Shown piece after piece: positions 10,285 to 18,874 of a DNA stretch of 64,000 nt. A program made the translations under genes and the position numbers. Positions within the stretch are counted from its first letter, which is position 1. Every line of letters starts with the position of its first letter. Under the pieces are notes generated by a model. The model ran no database searches and was not told the origin of the DNA. It saw only the letters and a list, made by a program, of their open reading frames with translations. The DNA lies in the NCBI RefSeq assembly GCF_001650495.1, contig NZ_LWCS01000001.1, forward strand, positions 186,001 to 250,000, given 5' to 3'. This DNA is from Mycolicibacterium iranicum (GTDB lineage Bacteria > Actinomycetota > Actinomycetes > Mycobacteriales > Mycobacteriaceae).

Positions 10285-11847
10285 TCAGACGCTGGGCGCA
10301 ATCGACGGGACGACAGCCTCGATGAGATGCGGGCCGGATTCCCTGAAAGCGTCGCTGAGTGCGGCGGCCAGGTCCTCGGCGGTGGTGACGCGCCGGCCCG
10401 GCACACCCATCCCTTCGGCGATCTTGACGAAGTCGAGACTGGGCCGGCTGAGGTCCATCAACTGAAGGGCGTTCGGGCCAGGGCTGGCCGCGTTCGCGGC
10501 TTCGACGCGCTGTAGCTCGATCCGCAGGATGTCGTAGGCACCGTTGCTGAAGATCACGGTGGTGACGTCGAGGTTCTCGCGCGCCTGGGTCCACAGCGCC
10601 GACACGGTGTACATCGCCGACCCGTCGGCCTGTAGGGACAGCACGGGTCTGCCGGGGGCAGCCATGGCGGCGCCGATCGCGGCGGGCATGCCGTAACCGA
10701 TCGCGCCGCCGGTCAGCGTCAGCACATCGTGGGCGGGGGCGCCCGCCGTCGCCGCGGCGACACCGACCCCTGCTGTGTTCGATTCGTCGACCACGATGGC
10801 ATTCTCGGGTAACAACGCACCGATGACCGCGGCAGCCGAGAACGACGTCAGGTCCCCCGACGGCAACGGCGGCCGGGCGGCGGGTGCCAGCGCAGCAACG
10901 CTTCCGGGCGTCAGGTCCTCGGCGACGCGCTCCAGTGCCGCCGCAGCACCTGCGGGCTTCGCGAGCACGTGTACTTCGCAGTTTTCCGGCACGAGATCGC
11001 TGGCTCGTCCCGGGTAGGCGAAGAAGGAGACGGGTGAAGCCGCGCCCGCGAGGATGAGATGCTCGGCGCCGGCGAGTTGCTCCTCGGCGGCCTCCGCGAA
11101 ATAGGCGAGCCGTTCGACGGCCGGCACGCCGGCCCCCCGCTGCAGCCGCGTCGGGAACGTTTCGCAGAGCACCCTCGCACCGGTCGACTCGGCGATGCGG
11201 ACCGCCGCGGACAGACCGGGAATCCGCGTCGCGTCTCCCCCGACCAACAGCACTGTCGGCGAACCGGAGGTCAGCGCGGTCACCGCATCGCGCACCGCGT
11301 CGTCGTCGACACCGGGCGTGTGTGCATCCTGCGGATCAGGGCCGATGGGCTCGGCGTCGCTCCACGACACGTCGGCGGGCAGGATCAGTGTCGACACGAC
11401 GCCGGCCCGGCTGGCGGTCACCGCATCGGTGGCATCGATCGCGATTTCCGCCGTGTCCAGCGTGCGACGCACCCAGCCCGACACGGTGCGGGCCAGCGCG
11501 TCGATGTCGGATTCCAGTGGGGCGTCGTATTTCTTGTGATACGTCGCGTGGTCTCCGACGACCACCACGATCGGCACGTGCGCCCGGCGGGCATTGTGCA
11601 GATTGGCCAGGCCGTTCCCCAGTCCCGGGCCCAGGTGAAGCAGCACCGCGGCGGGTCTGTCGGCCATGCGTGCGAAACCGTCGGCGGCGCCGGTCGCCAC
11701 ACCTTCGAACAGGGTCAGCACACCTCGCATCTGCGGGACCGCGTCGAGGGCTGAAACGAAATGCATCTCCGACGTGCCGGGGTTGGCGAAGCACACGTCG
11801 ACGCCATTGCCGACGAGCGTGGTGAGAAGAGAGTGGGCGCCGTTCAC
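10285..11847 (-). CDS. ilvX: thiamine-diphosphate enzyme IlvX (acetolactate synthase-like)
   Basis: ThDP-dependent enzyme of 520 residues, homologue of Rv3509c (IlvX). The N-terminal PYR domain has the activating glutamate in LFEGVATGAADG (near residue 48). The C-terminal PP domain carries QADGSAMYTV with an Asn about 26 residues later (IFSNGAYD), the usual diphosphate/metal motif in ADG form. GTG start at 11847. It is shorter than true acetolactate synthases and closer to benzoylformate decarboxylase/oxalyl-CoA decarboxylase-like members, so a branched-chain role is doubtful. It lies 20 bases after the next gene upstream. Substrate unknown. Confidence 0.85.
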   Translation of the reverse strand: MNGAHSLLTTLVGNGVDVCFANPGTSEMHFVSALDAVPQMRGVLTLFEGVATGAADGFARMADRPAAVLLHLGPGLGNGLANLHNARRAHVPIVVVVGDHATYHKKYDAPLESDIDALARTVSGWVRRTLDTAEIAIDATDAVTASRAGVVSTLILPADVSWSDAEPIGPDPQDAHTPGVDDDAVRDAVTALTSGSPTVLLVGGDATRIPGLSAAVRIAESTGARVLCETFPTRLQRGAGVPAVERLAYFAEAAEEQLAGAEHLILAGAASPVSFFAYPGRASDLVPENCEVHVLAKPAGAAAALERVAEDLTPGSVAALAPAARPPLPSGDLTSFSAAAVIGALLPENAIVVDESNTAGVGVAAATAGAPAHDVLTLTGGAIGYGMPAAIGAAMAAPGRPVLSLQADGSAMYTVSALWTQARENLDVTTVIFSNGAYDILRIELQRVEAANAASPGPNALQLMDLSRPSLDFVKIAEGMGVPGRRVTTAEDLAAALSDAFRESGPHLIEAVVPSIAPSV

Positions 11848-11867
11848 ATCTGCTGTTATACGCCCGC

Positions 11868-12989
11868 TCAGTTGTCGCGAATAGCGTCCAGACGCTTCGA
11901 AGCGTGGTCGAATCCGCTCACCAACTCGGCGATGATGTCGGCGACGGGCCGGATCTCGTTCATCCGGCCGACGATCTGACCGACGGGCATCGCGACGGTG
12001 GTGGGGTCGCTTGACTCGCTCATCCGCTGATGCGCCTCACTGACGAGGATGTTCTGCAGCGGCATCGGCAGCGGCTCGGGCGCACCTTCGGCGTCCCACG
12101 CGTCCGTCCACCGGCTCTTGAGCAGCCGCGCCGGCTTCCCTGTGTAGATGCGTCGACGGACGGTATCCGCCGACGTGGCCTTCAGCATGGCTTCCTGGAT
12201 CACCGAGCGGCCCGACTCCAACCGCTCGCCGAGGTCGTACTCGGCTGAGGTCAGGAACGCTGAACCCATCCAAACCCCTTGGGCGCCAAGTGCAAAAGCG
12301 GCCGCGACCTGACGTCCCGTTCCGATACCGCCTGCGGCGAGCACCGGGGCCTTGCCGTCGAGGGCGTCGACGATCTCGGGCCACAACACCATGGAGCCGA
12401 TCTCGCCCGTGTGCCCACCGGCCTCGTGTCCCTGTGCGACGACGATATCGACGCCGTTCTCGACATGGCGCAGAGCATGTTTCGGCGAACCGGCCAGCGC
12501 CGCCACCGGCACGCCCGCCTCGTGCACCTGGTCGATGACGTCTTTCGGGGGCGAGCCGAGTGCGTTGGCGATCAGCTTGATCGGATGCTTGAGCGCGACC
12601 TCGACATGGCTGCGCGCCACCGAATGCAGCCATCCCAGAACACCTTCGGAGCGCTCCTCATCCTCGGGCAGCGGAGGTACCCCGAGGTCGGCGAGGGTCT
12701 TGTCCACGAACTCGCGGTGCTCGGACGGGATCAGTTTGTTGATGTCGACCGAGGTGCCTTCGGTGGGGATCTTGGCCGGCATGACGATGTCGACGCCGTA
12801 GGGCTTGCCGTCGGTGTTCGCATCCATCCATTGCAGGACGTTCTCGAGGTCGTCGGCGTCGTTGAACCGCACGCAGCCGAGGACGCCGAGTCCGCCGGCC
12901 TTGCTGACCGCCGCGGCGACCTTCTCCGACGGGGTGAAGACGAAGATCGGGTACTCGATGCCGAAGCGGTCGCAGAGTTCAGTTCTCAT
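11868..12989 (-). CDS. nitronate monooxygenase family flavoprotein
   Basis: FMN TIM-barrel protein of 373 residues in the nitronate monooxygenase (2-nitropropane dioxygenase) family. Visible features are the AAGGIGTGRQVAAAFALGAQGVWMGSAFL phosphate-binding region (in segments near 215-245) and GHEAGGHTG near 188-196 with the family's conserved histidines. A related protein, IpdC (Rv3553), works in steroid ring C/D catabolism, so this may act on a steroid CoA intermediate rather than a nitroalkane; that is inference. ATG at 12989, preceded by a GACGGGAGA leader. It lies between fadD19 and ilvX on the same strand, likely one operon. Confidence 0.8.
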   Translation of the reverse strand: MRTELCDRFGIEYPIFVFTPSEKVAAAVSKAGGLGVLGCVRFNDADDLENVLQWMDANTDGKPYGVDIVMPAKIPTEGTSVDINKLIPSEHREFVDKTLADLGVPPLPEDEERSEGVLGWLHSVARSHVEVALKHPIKLIANALGSPPKDVIDQVHEAGVPVAALAGSPKHALRHVENGVDIVVAQGHEAGGHTGEIGSMVLWPEIVDALDGKAPVLAAGGIGTGRQVAAAFALGAQGVWMGSAFLTSAEYDLGERLESGRSVIQEAMLKATSADTVRRRIYTGKPARLLKSRWTDAWDAEGAPEPLPMPLQNILVSEAHQRMSESSDPTTVAMPVGQIVGRMNEIRPVADIIAELVSGFDHASKRLDAIRDN

Positions 12990-13018
12990 TCAATTCTCCC
13001 GTCGGTTCGCTCGCCCGA

Positions 13019-14671
13019 TCATCGGTTCACCGCCACGTGCTTCTCGTGGACGTCGTCGGCGGGACGTTCCTCGGTGGTGTCCTTGGCCCAGCGGTAGTCC
13101 GGCTTGCCCGCGGGCGAGCGCTTCACCTCGTCGACGAGCCAAAGGCTACGCGGCACTTTATATCCCGCGATCTCCTTCCGCACGAACGCGTCGAGGTCGG
13201 CCAACGTGGGGCGAGTGCCTTCGCGGGCCTGCACGACGGCGGCGACGTGCTGTCCGAAGCGCGGATCGGGCACGCCGACGACCAGCGCGTCAAACACGTC
13301 CGGATGGCCTTTGAGCGCGGCCTCGACCTCTTCGGGATAGATCTTCTCTCCGCCGGAGTTGATCGAAACGGAGCCGCGGCCCAGCATGGTGACGGTGCCG
13401 TCGGCTTCGACCTCGGCGTAGTCGCCCGGAATCGCGTATCGGACACCGTTGTAGGTGCGGAATGTCTCGGCCGTCTTCTTCTCGTCCTTGAAGTAACCGA
13501 CCGGGATGTGCCCGCACTTGGCGATGATGCCGCGCTTGCCCGAGCCGGGCTCGACCTCGTTGCCGTTCTCGTCGAGCACCTTGGTGTTCTTGTCGATGGT
13601 CACGCGCGGGCCGCCGGTGTGCGACTGACCTTTCGCCACGACGCTGGTGCCGCCGAAGCCCGTCTCAGAGGATCCGATCGAGTCGGTGATGATGCGGTTG
13701 GGCAGCAGCTCCAGGAATCTCTCCTTGAGGCTGGTAGAAAACAGCGCCGCCGTGCTGGCGAGCAGGAACAGCGAGGACAGATCGTATTCGTTGCCCTCGT
13801 CCTGATGTGCCAGAAGCGCATCCAGGAGCGGGCGGGCCATCGCGTCACCGGTGAAGAACAGCAGATTGACCTTGTGCTCATGGATCGTCCGCCACACCGA
13901 GTCGGCGTCGAACTCCGGTGTCAGAACGGTGGTGTGGCCGGAGAAGATCGACATCCAGGTGCACGACTGGGTGGCGCCGTGGATCATCGGCGGGATCGGG
14001 TAGCGCACCATCGGCGCGTTGGCCGCGGCCTGTTTCGACAGGTCGTACTCGTCGGCAATGGGCTCGCCCGTCGCGAAGTCGGTGCCCCCGAACAGAACTC
14101 GGTAGATGTCCTCGTGGCGCCACATGACGCCCTTTGGGAAACCGGTCGTGCCGCCGGTGTAGAGCAGATAGATGTCGTCCTCGCTGCGCGGCCCGAAGTC
14201 GCGCTCCGGCGAACCCTGCGCCAGCGCGGAGTAGAACTCGACGCCGCCGTAGCGCTGGTAGTCGTCATCAGACCCGTCCTCTATAACGAGGATCGTCTTC
14301 ACGTTCGGGGTCTCGGGCAACACGTTGGCCACCCGGTCGGCGTAGCGGCGCTCGTGGACCAGCGCGACCATGTCCGAGTTGTCGAACAGGTACTTCAGTT
14401 CGCCCTCTACGTAGCGGAAGTTGACGTTGACCAGGATCGCGCCGGCCTTGATGATGCCGAGCATCGCGATGACGATCTCGATGCGGTTGCGGCAGTACAG
14501 GCCGACCTTGTCGTCTTTCTTGACGCCCTGGTCGATGAGGTAGTGGGCCAGGCGGTTGGCCTTCTCCTCCAGCTGGCCGTAGGTCAGCTTTTCATCGCCC
14601 GAGATGAGGGCGACGCGGTCAGGCACGGCGTCGATGGCGTGCTCGGCAAGATCGGCGATGTTGAGGGCCAC
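13019..14671 (-). CDS. fadD19: steroid side-chain acyl-CoA synthetase FadD19
   Basis: Acyl-CoA ligase of 550 residues, homologue of Rv3515c (FadD19), reported to activate C26/C27 sterol acids and needed for C24-branched sterol side chains. The AMP loop YTGGTTGFPKGVMWRHED lies near residue 170, GSSETGFGG near 338, and the C-terminal lid lysine is in SPAGKPDYRW. GTG start at 14671. The KstR box starts 11 bases upstream, so repression would block initiation directly. Divergent from echA19. It heads the minus-strand run fadD19, nitronate monooxygenase-like, ilvX. Confidence 0.92.
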   Translation of the reverse strand: MALNIADLAEHAIDAVPDRVALISGDEKLTYGQLEEKANRLAHYLIDQGVKKDDKVGLYCRNRIEIVIAMLGIIKAGAILVNVNFRYVEGELKYLFDNSDMVALVHERRYADRVANVLPETPNVKTILVIEDGSDDDYQRYGGVEFYSALAQGSPERDFGPRSEDDIYLLYTGGTTGFPKGVMWRHEDIYRVLFGGTDFATGEPIADEYDLSKQAAANAPMVRYPIPPMIHGATQSCTWMSIFSGHTTVLTPEFDADSVWRTIHEHKVNLLFFTGDAMARPLLDALLAHQDEGNEYDLSSLFLLASTAALFSTSLKERFLELLPNRIITDSIGSSETGFGGTSVVAKGQSHTGGPRVTIDKNTKVLDENGNEVEPGSGKRGIIAKCGHIPVGYFKDEKKTAETFRTYNGVRYAIPGDYAEVEADGTVTMLGRGSVSINSGGEKIYPEEVEAALKGHPDVFDALVVGVPDPRFGQHVAAVVQAREGTRPTLADLDAFVRKEIAGYKVPRSLWLVDEVKRSPAGKPDYRWAKDTTEERPADDVHEKHVAVNR

Positions 14672-14681
14672 GGCTCTAAAT

Positions 14682-14695
14682 TAGAACGTGTTACA
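14682..14695. promoter_or_regulatory. KstR box between fadD19 and echA19
   Basis: TAGAACGTGTTACA, identical to the box at 1131, lies in the 68-base divergent gap: 11 bases before the fadD19 GTG and 45 before the echA19 GTG. One operator probably serves both genes. Confidence 0.85.
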
Positions 14696-14739
14696 TTTCC
14701 AGACAAGTCGCTGTCTTCGATGATGAAAGGCGCACGCCC

Positions 14740-15540
14740 GTGACTGAGCCAGACAAAGGTCCCGACGCCCTCGTTGAGCAGCGCGGACACACGTTGATCG
14801 TGACTCTGAACCGGCCGGAGGCGCGCAACGCGCTCTCAGGCGAGATGCTCTCGATCATGGTCGACGCCTGGAACCGAGTCGACGACGATCCGGAGATCCG
14901 GAGCTGCATCCTGACCGGGGCGGGCGGCTACTTCTGCGCGGGCATGGATCTCAAGGCCGCATCCAAGAAGCCGCCGGGCGACTCGTTCAAGGACGGCAGC
15001 TACGACCCGTCGAAGATCGAGGGTCTGCTGAAGGGTCGCCGGCTGAAGAAGCCGCTGATCGCCGCCGTGGAAGGCCCCGCGATCGCCGGCGGCACCGAGA
15101 TCCTGCAGGGCACCGACATCCGGGTCGCCGGCGAGAGTGCCAAGTTCGGCATCTCCGAGGCCAAGTGGAGCCTGTATCCGATGGGTGGTTCCGCGGTGCG
15201 GTTGCCGCGTCAGATCCCCTACACGATCGCGTGCGATCTGCTGCTGACAGGACGGCACATCACCGCGGCCGAGGCCAAGGAGTACGGGCTCATCGGCCAC
15301 GTCGTTCCGGACGGCACCGCGCTGGACAAGGCGCTGGAGATCGCCGAGGTGATCAACAACAACGGCCCGCTGGCGGTGCAGGCGATCCTGAAGACGATCC
15401 GCGAGGCCGAGGGCATGCACGAGGAAGAGGCGTTCAAGCCCGACACCGCCAACGGCATCCCGGTATTCCTGAGCGAGGACGCCAAGGAAGGCCCGCGCGC
15501 CTTCAAGGAGAAGCGAGCCCCCAACTTCCAGATGAAGTAG
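14740..15540 (+). CDS. echA19: enoyl-CoA hydratase EchA19
   Basis: Crotonase-fold enoyl-CoA hydratase of 266 residues, homologue of Rv3516 (EchA19), which hydrates steroid enoyl-CoA intermediates of side-chain beta-oxidation. Oxyanion-hole and active-site segments are visible: [14 protein letters not shown] (60-73) and [18 protein letters not shown] (110-127). GTG start at 14740 with GAAAGG about 9 bases upstream. Single gene after the KstR box, ended by the hairpin at 15550. Confidence 0.92.
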   Translation: MTEPDKGPDALVEQRGHTLIVTLNRPEARNALSGEMLSIMVDAWNRVDDDPEIRSCILTGAGGYFCAGMDLKAASKKPPGDSFKDGSYDPSKIEGLLKGRRLKKPLIAAVEGPAIAGGTEILQGTDIRVAGESAKFGISEAKWSLYPMGGSAVRLPRQIPYTIACDLLLTGRHITAAEAKEYGLIGHVVPDGTALDKALEIAEVINNNGPLAVQAILKTIREAEGMHEEEAFKPDTANGIPVFLSEDAKEGPRAFKEKRAPNFQMK

Positions 15541-15549
15541 GGCTTTCGC

Positions 15550-15605
15550 CGAAACTGCATTCCACGTGCACGACCCAGCGCAGGGCCGCGCGGAATGCAG
15601 TTTCG
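15550..15605. terminator. hairpin between echA19 and azoreductase gene
   Basis: CGAAACTGCATTCC (15550-15563) pairs perfectly with 15592-15605: a 14-bp stem with a 28-base, GC-rich inner part. It lies just after the echA19 stop and before the convergent azoreductase stop. It may terminate both transcripts or be a dispersed palindromic repeat. Confidence 0.55.
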
Positions 15606-15614
15606 CCGGACTCG

Positions 15615-16211
15615 TCAGGCCGCGCTCTCCCCGACACTCCACAATCGATCGATTTCGGCCTGCCCGTCGGCAAGGCTTTGTGCCGCAAGCGGTTTGAGCT
15701 CGGCCATCGCCGGATTCGTTTCCGCCATCGTCAGTTCGACCACGACGAAGCGGGGCTGCAAACCGGTCAGTGACAGCCCGTGGGTCAGCCAGGTCTGCGC
15801 GTGATCCCACCCTTCGCGGGGGGTGCCCGACCCATAGCCGCCACCGCGAGTCTCGAGGGCGATCAGTTCCGTGCCGCCGAGCAGCCCCGCCCCGGTGGCG
15901 GGGTCGATCGACAGCCCCGGCGCCACGATGTGGTCGACCCACGCCTTGACAGTGCTGGGCGGGCCGAAGTTGTACAGCGGCAGTCCGAGCAGCACGGTGT
16001 CGGCGGCTTTGATCTCGGCGATGAGTTCGGCGCTGAGCGTCGCCGATACCAGCGGATCGAAGTGCGGCAGCGGATCTTCGGCGAGGTCGCGATAGACCAC
16101 GGTGCCATCGGGGTGAACGGTACGCCAACGGTCCGAGGCACGAGCGGTGAGTTTGCGACTCACAGACCGATCCCCTTGCACCGACGAGTCGATGTGAAGT
16201 AACTGCGCCAT
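15615..16211 (-). CDS. FMN-dependent NADH-azoreductase family protein
   Basis: Flavodoxin-fold quinone/azo reductase (AzoR family) of 198 residues. The FMN phosphate segment is HIDSSVQGDRSVSRKL near residue 6, LGLPLYNFGPPSTVKAWVDH near 80 fits the AzoR core, and TRGGGYGSG (near 130) binds the isoalloxazine side. The start at 16211 is preferred because GGAAAGG lies 9-15 bases upstream; an in-frame ATG at 16226 would add MERQA. Divergent from a MarR regulator with a shared palindrome, the usual arrangement for a quinone or electrophile-induced reductase. Confidence 0.85.
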   Translation of the reverse strand: MAQLLHIDSSVQGDRSVSRKLTARASDRWRTVHPDGTVVYRDLAEDPLPHFDPLVSATLSAELIAEIKAADTVLLGLPLYNFGPPSTVKAWVDHIVAPGLSIDPATGAGLLGGTELIALETRGGGYGSGTPREGWDHAQTWLTHGLSLTGLQPRFVVVELTMAETNPAMAELKPLAAQSLADGQAEIDRLWSVGESAA

Positions 16212-16228
16212 TGCTTGCCTTTCCATAA

Positions 16229-16251
16229 ATAGTTTGTGTTCTACTAACTAT
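16229..16251. promoter_or_regulatory. palindromic operator between azoreductase and MarR genes
   Basis: ATAGTT (16229-16234) and AACTAT (16246-16251) form a perfect inverted repeat with an 11-base spacer in the short AT-rich divergent gap. MarR proteins typically bind such sites and regulate both themselves and the divergent enzyme. Binding is inferred. Confidence 0.6.
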
Positions 16252-16294
16252 CTATGCAATGCAGAGCTTCGTCAAATTCCCGTACGCTTACGCG

Positions 16295-16777
16295 ATGAGC
16301 ACGCGTCCGCGACAGGAGTTACTCCTCGGCCCGTTGCTCGACCTCGTCCTTCGCCGCTTACGGGGGGCTGCCGAGAACGAGGTCGCCAAGGTTGGGCTGC
16401 GGACGCGACACATCATCGCGTTGACACTGCTGCGGGATTTCGGCGAGCAGGGCCAGGCGGGGCTGGCGGAGTCGCTCGGTATCGACCCGACTAACGTCGT
16501 CGCTCTGCTCAACGAGCTCGAATCCGCCGGCCTGGTGGAGCGGCGACGTTCACCGCAGGACCGGCGACGCCACACCGTGGTCCTGACAGACGCGGGCACC
16601 GGGCGCCTGGCCGAGGCCGAGGATGCCCTGGCCGCGCTGGAGCGCCACATGTTCGGGGGCTTGGACGACGACGAGTTGGCGGCACTGCACGACCTGCTTC
16701 AACGAGCAGCAGCAGTTACGGCAGGAGGCGCCGAGTCTACGATCGCGAGCTGCATCGCCGACGACGGAACCTGTTGA
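16295..16777 (+). CDS. MarR-family transcriptional regulator
   Basis: Winged-helix MarR regulator of 160 residues from the ATG at 16295; an upstream in-frame ATG at 16259 would add 12 residues and place the start 8 bases after the operator. The recognition region reads LAESLGIDPTNVVALLNELE (near 53-72), followed by the wing ERRRSPQDRRRHTVVLTDAG. Divergent from the azoreductase, which it most likely represses until a quinone, azo compound or similar electrophile binds. Ligand unknown. Confidence 0.85.
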   Translation: MSTRPRQELLLGPLLDLVLRRLRGAAENEVAKVGLRTRHIIALTLLRDFGEQGQAGLAESLGIDPTNVVALLNELESAGLVERRRSPQDRRRHTVVLTDAGTGRLAEAEDALAALERHMFGGLDDDELAALHDLLQRAAAVTAGGAESTIASCIADDGTC

Positions 16778-16845
16778 GGCCGAGCGTGGGTCCTGTGCGC
16801 GGAGAATCCCGCCACCCTTAGACGGGCCCACGGTGGGCACGAAAA

Positions 16846-18069
16846 TCAGCCGAGCACCTTTTCCGTGGGCGTGAAGACGACCGGCATCGACTCGGGGCCG
16901 CTGACGAAGTTCGCGGGCCGCAGCGGCACCTCGGCGCCGTCGGCGAGCCGCAAGTCGGGCAGTCGCTCCAGCACTCGCTTCGTCATCATCGACAGCTCGA
17001 GACGCGCCAGCTGATTCCCCAGGCAGAAGTGCGAGCCGAATCCGAAGGCCATGTGATTGTTGGGACTACGGTCGATCCTGAAATTCTCCGGATCGCCGAA
17101 CACGTTCTCGTCGAAGTTGGCGGACTCGAACATCAGCATGATCTTCTCGTCCTTTCGCAACGCGGTACCGTGAAACTCGGTGTCGGCCATGAGCGTTCGG
17201 CACATGTTCTTCACCGGCGACGTCCAGCGCAGCATCTCCTCGATGGCGCCGGGCAACCTGTCGGGCTGGGCCACCAACGCGTCCCACTGATCCCGATGGC
17301 GCAGCAGCTGTTCCGTGCCACCGGAGAGCGTGTGCCGCGTCGTCTCGTCGCCACCGATGAGGATCAGCAGCGTTTCCATGACGATCTCGTCGTCCGACAT
17401 CCGCTGACCTTCAACTTCGGCGTTCACCAGAATCGAGAACAGGTCATCGGTGGGCTCGGCCCTCCGCTTGGCGATGATGTCCATCGTGAACGCCGTGTAG
17501 CCCGCGAACGCGTCCATCATCCCCTGGGCGGTCGTCTCGTCGATGTGCGAGCTCAACCCGACGACCAGATCGTCGGACCACTTGAGCAGCAGTGACCGGT
17601 CCTCGGGCAGCACGCCGAGCATGTCGCCGATGACCGCCATCGGCAGCGGCGCGGCGATATCGCGGACGAAGTCCGCTTCACCTTTCTCGCAGATGGAGTC
17701 GATCAGTGTGTCGCACAGCCTGCCGATCGACGGCACCTTGTCCATCACCCGCTTGCGAGTGAAGCCGGCGTTGACGAGCTTGCGGCGCAACACATGCGCC
17801 GGATCGTCCATGTCGATCATGTAGGGCATGCCTGGCGTCTCGGGCCGGATGCCACCGGTGTTCGAGAACAGTTCGGGGTTGCGCTCGGCGTCCAGCACCG
17901 CCTGATGCGTCGTTGCGGCCGCGAGTCCATTCCGGTCGCGGAATACCGGCTCATTCGCGCGCATCCACCTGTAGGCCGCGCGCGCCGCCCCGCCGTCGGC
18001 ATAGAACGTCCCGTCGGTGAAGTCGACGTTGGGCTTGGTCGGAACCTGATCCGAAATAACGGATGTCAT
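16846..18069 (-). CDS. cyp142: cytochrome P450 CYP142 (steroid C26/C27 oxidase)
   Basis: P450 of 407 residues, homologue of Rv3518c (CYP142A1), which hydroxylates and oxidises the terminal side-chain carbon of cholesterol or cholestenone and backs up CYP125. The I-helix IGGDETTRH lies near residue 235, the ExxR motif is in EEMLRW, and the heme loop FGFGSHFCLG has the ligand C349. ATG at 18069 overlaps the preceding stop (ATGA), so it is translationally coupled to the acetoacetate-decarboxylase-like gene. The electron donor may be FdxD or another ferredoxin. Confidence 0.92.
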   Translation of the reverse strand: MTSVISDQVPTKPNVDFTDGTFYADGGAARAAYRWMRANEPVFRDRNGLAAATTHQAVLDAERNPELFSNTGGIRPETPGMPYMIDMDDPAHVLRRKLVNAGFTRKRVMDKVPSIGRLCDTLIDSICEKGEADFVRDIAAPLPMAVIGDMLGVLPEDRSLLLKWSDDLVVGLSSHIDETTAQGMMDAFAGYTAFTMDIIAKRRAEPTDDLFSILVNAEVEGQRMSDDEIVMETLLILIGGDETTRHTLSGGTEQLLRHRDQWDALVAQPDRLPGAIEEMLRWTSPVKNMCRTLMADTEFHGTALRKDEKIMLMFESANFDENVFGDPENFRIDRSPNNHMAFGFGSHFCLGNQLARLELSMMTKRVLERLPDLRLADGAEVPLRPANFVSGPESMPVVFTPTEKVLG

Positions 18070-18821
18070 ACGATCTCCTGTGCATCAGCGAAGGTCATGT
18101 CGACGTTGGCCGCCGAACTCGAGACGAGCGCACGCTTGGGCAAGCCTAGGGCGGAAAGCTCTGCGGCGTAGGGATGTTCGCCCAACCGGAGCGCAACCCC
18201 GCCCGGGCGGTAGCGGACGCCGGAGAGCACCATCTCCCCCGCCGTCTCGCGCGTCACGCCGTCGAGGTGCGAGTACGTCGAGTGAACCTGCCTGCGGCCG
18301 CTGAACGTCGCGGGAATCGGCAGACCCGGCGAGAACTCCATGCTGACGGCGTGCTGGCCGTCGATGGTCACGTCGAAGCCGAACTGACGGCCGTTGCGAA
18401 CGGTGAAGTCAGCCAGCACCTTCGGGTAGCCCCAGATGGTCCGCCCGGCTTCGAGCGTGAACGACTGGTCGACGGGCAGGTGGTGTACGAATGCGCCCGC
18501 CGACTGCAGCGCCTTCAGCCCGCTTGCTTGGAAAGGAGATGTGCCCGGCGGGTTCACCATCACATTGGTGCCGTACTCGTAGTACTGACCGAGGTCGGTG
18601 TCCTCGTAGCGCATCAGCATCAGCACCACGAGCGCCCGGCGGTTGCCTCTCCCGAACCGGCACACCTGCAGACCGCTGTAATCGATCATGCGCTGGGCGG
18701 CGTCGGCCTCGACGACGAACATCGCGGTGTGCTGGTGAGCGGTACGGACGCGCACCGGCATGGTCAAGACGGTGCCCTGGATGGTGTGCTGCGAGGGCGC
18801 AGACAAAGTGCTGTCGGTCAC
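18066..18821 (-). CDS. acetoacetate decarboxylase-like protein
   Basis: Protein of 251 residues with the acetoacetate decarboxylase (ADC) fold, resembling Rv3519 of M. tuberculosis, the neighbour of cyp142. ADC-type features are VMVNPPGTSPFQ and GRTIWGYPKVLADF near the middle. The catalytic lysine of true ADC may correspond to K in GYPKV, but this needs a structural alignment. ATG at 18821; overlaps cyp142 by four bases. As I recall, Rv3519 is divergent from Rv3518c in M. tuberculosis, whereas here the two are coupled on one strand. Biochemical role unknown. Confidence 0.75.
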   Translation of the reverse strand: MTDSTLSAPSQHTIQGTVLTMPVRVRTAHQHTAMFVVEADAAQRMIDYSGLQVCRFGRGNRRALVVLMLMRYEDTDLGQYYEYGTNVMVNPPGTSPFQASGLKALQSAGAFVHHLPVDQSFTLEAGRTIWGYPKVLADFTVRNGRQFGFDVTIDGQHAVSMEFSPGLPIPATFSGRRQVHSTYSHLDGVTRETAGEMVLSGVRYRPGGVALRLGEHPYAAELSALGLPKRALVSSSAANVDMTFADAQEIV

Positions 18822-18831
18822 ACCGCCAATC

Positions 18832-18869
18832 TAGAACGTCACTAGACAGTAGGCAACAAAGTGTCTAGT
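18832..18869. promoter_or_regulatory. degenerate KstR half-site and inverted repeat before the cyp142 operon
   Basis: TAGAACGTCACTAG at 18832 keeps the TAGAAC half of a KstR box but lacks GTT. It overlaps a perfect 8-bp inverted repeat, ACTAGACA (18841-18848) and TGTCTAGT (18862-18869), spacer 13. This sits 20 bases upstream of the ADC-like gene start and just after the F420-type gene stop. A TetR-like operator is possible; the regulator is unknown. Confidence 0.45.
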
Positions 18870-18874
18870 CGAGG

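Noticed and set aside
13037..14743. 568-codon plus-strand ORF opposite fadD19
   Set aside because: Composition and lack of homology show it to be an antisense shadow of fadD19.
17097..17110. GAACACGTTCTC resembling a KstR box
   Set aside because: It is inside the cyp142 coding sequence and lacks the outer T/A of the consensus.
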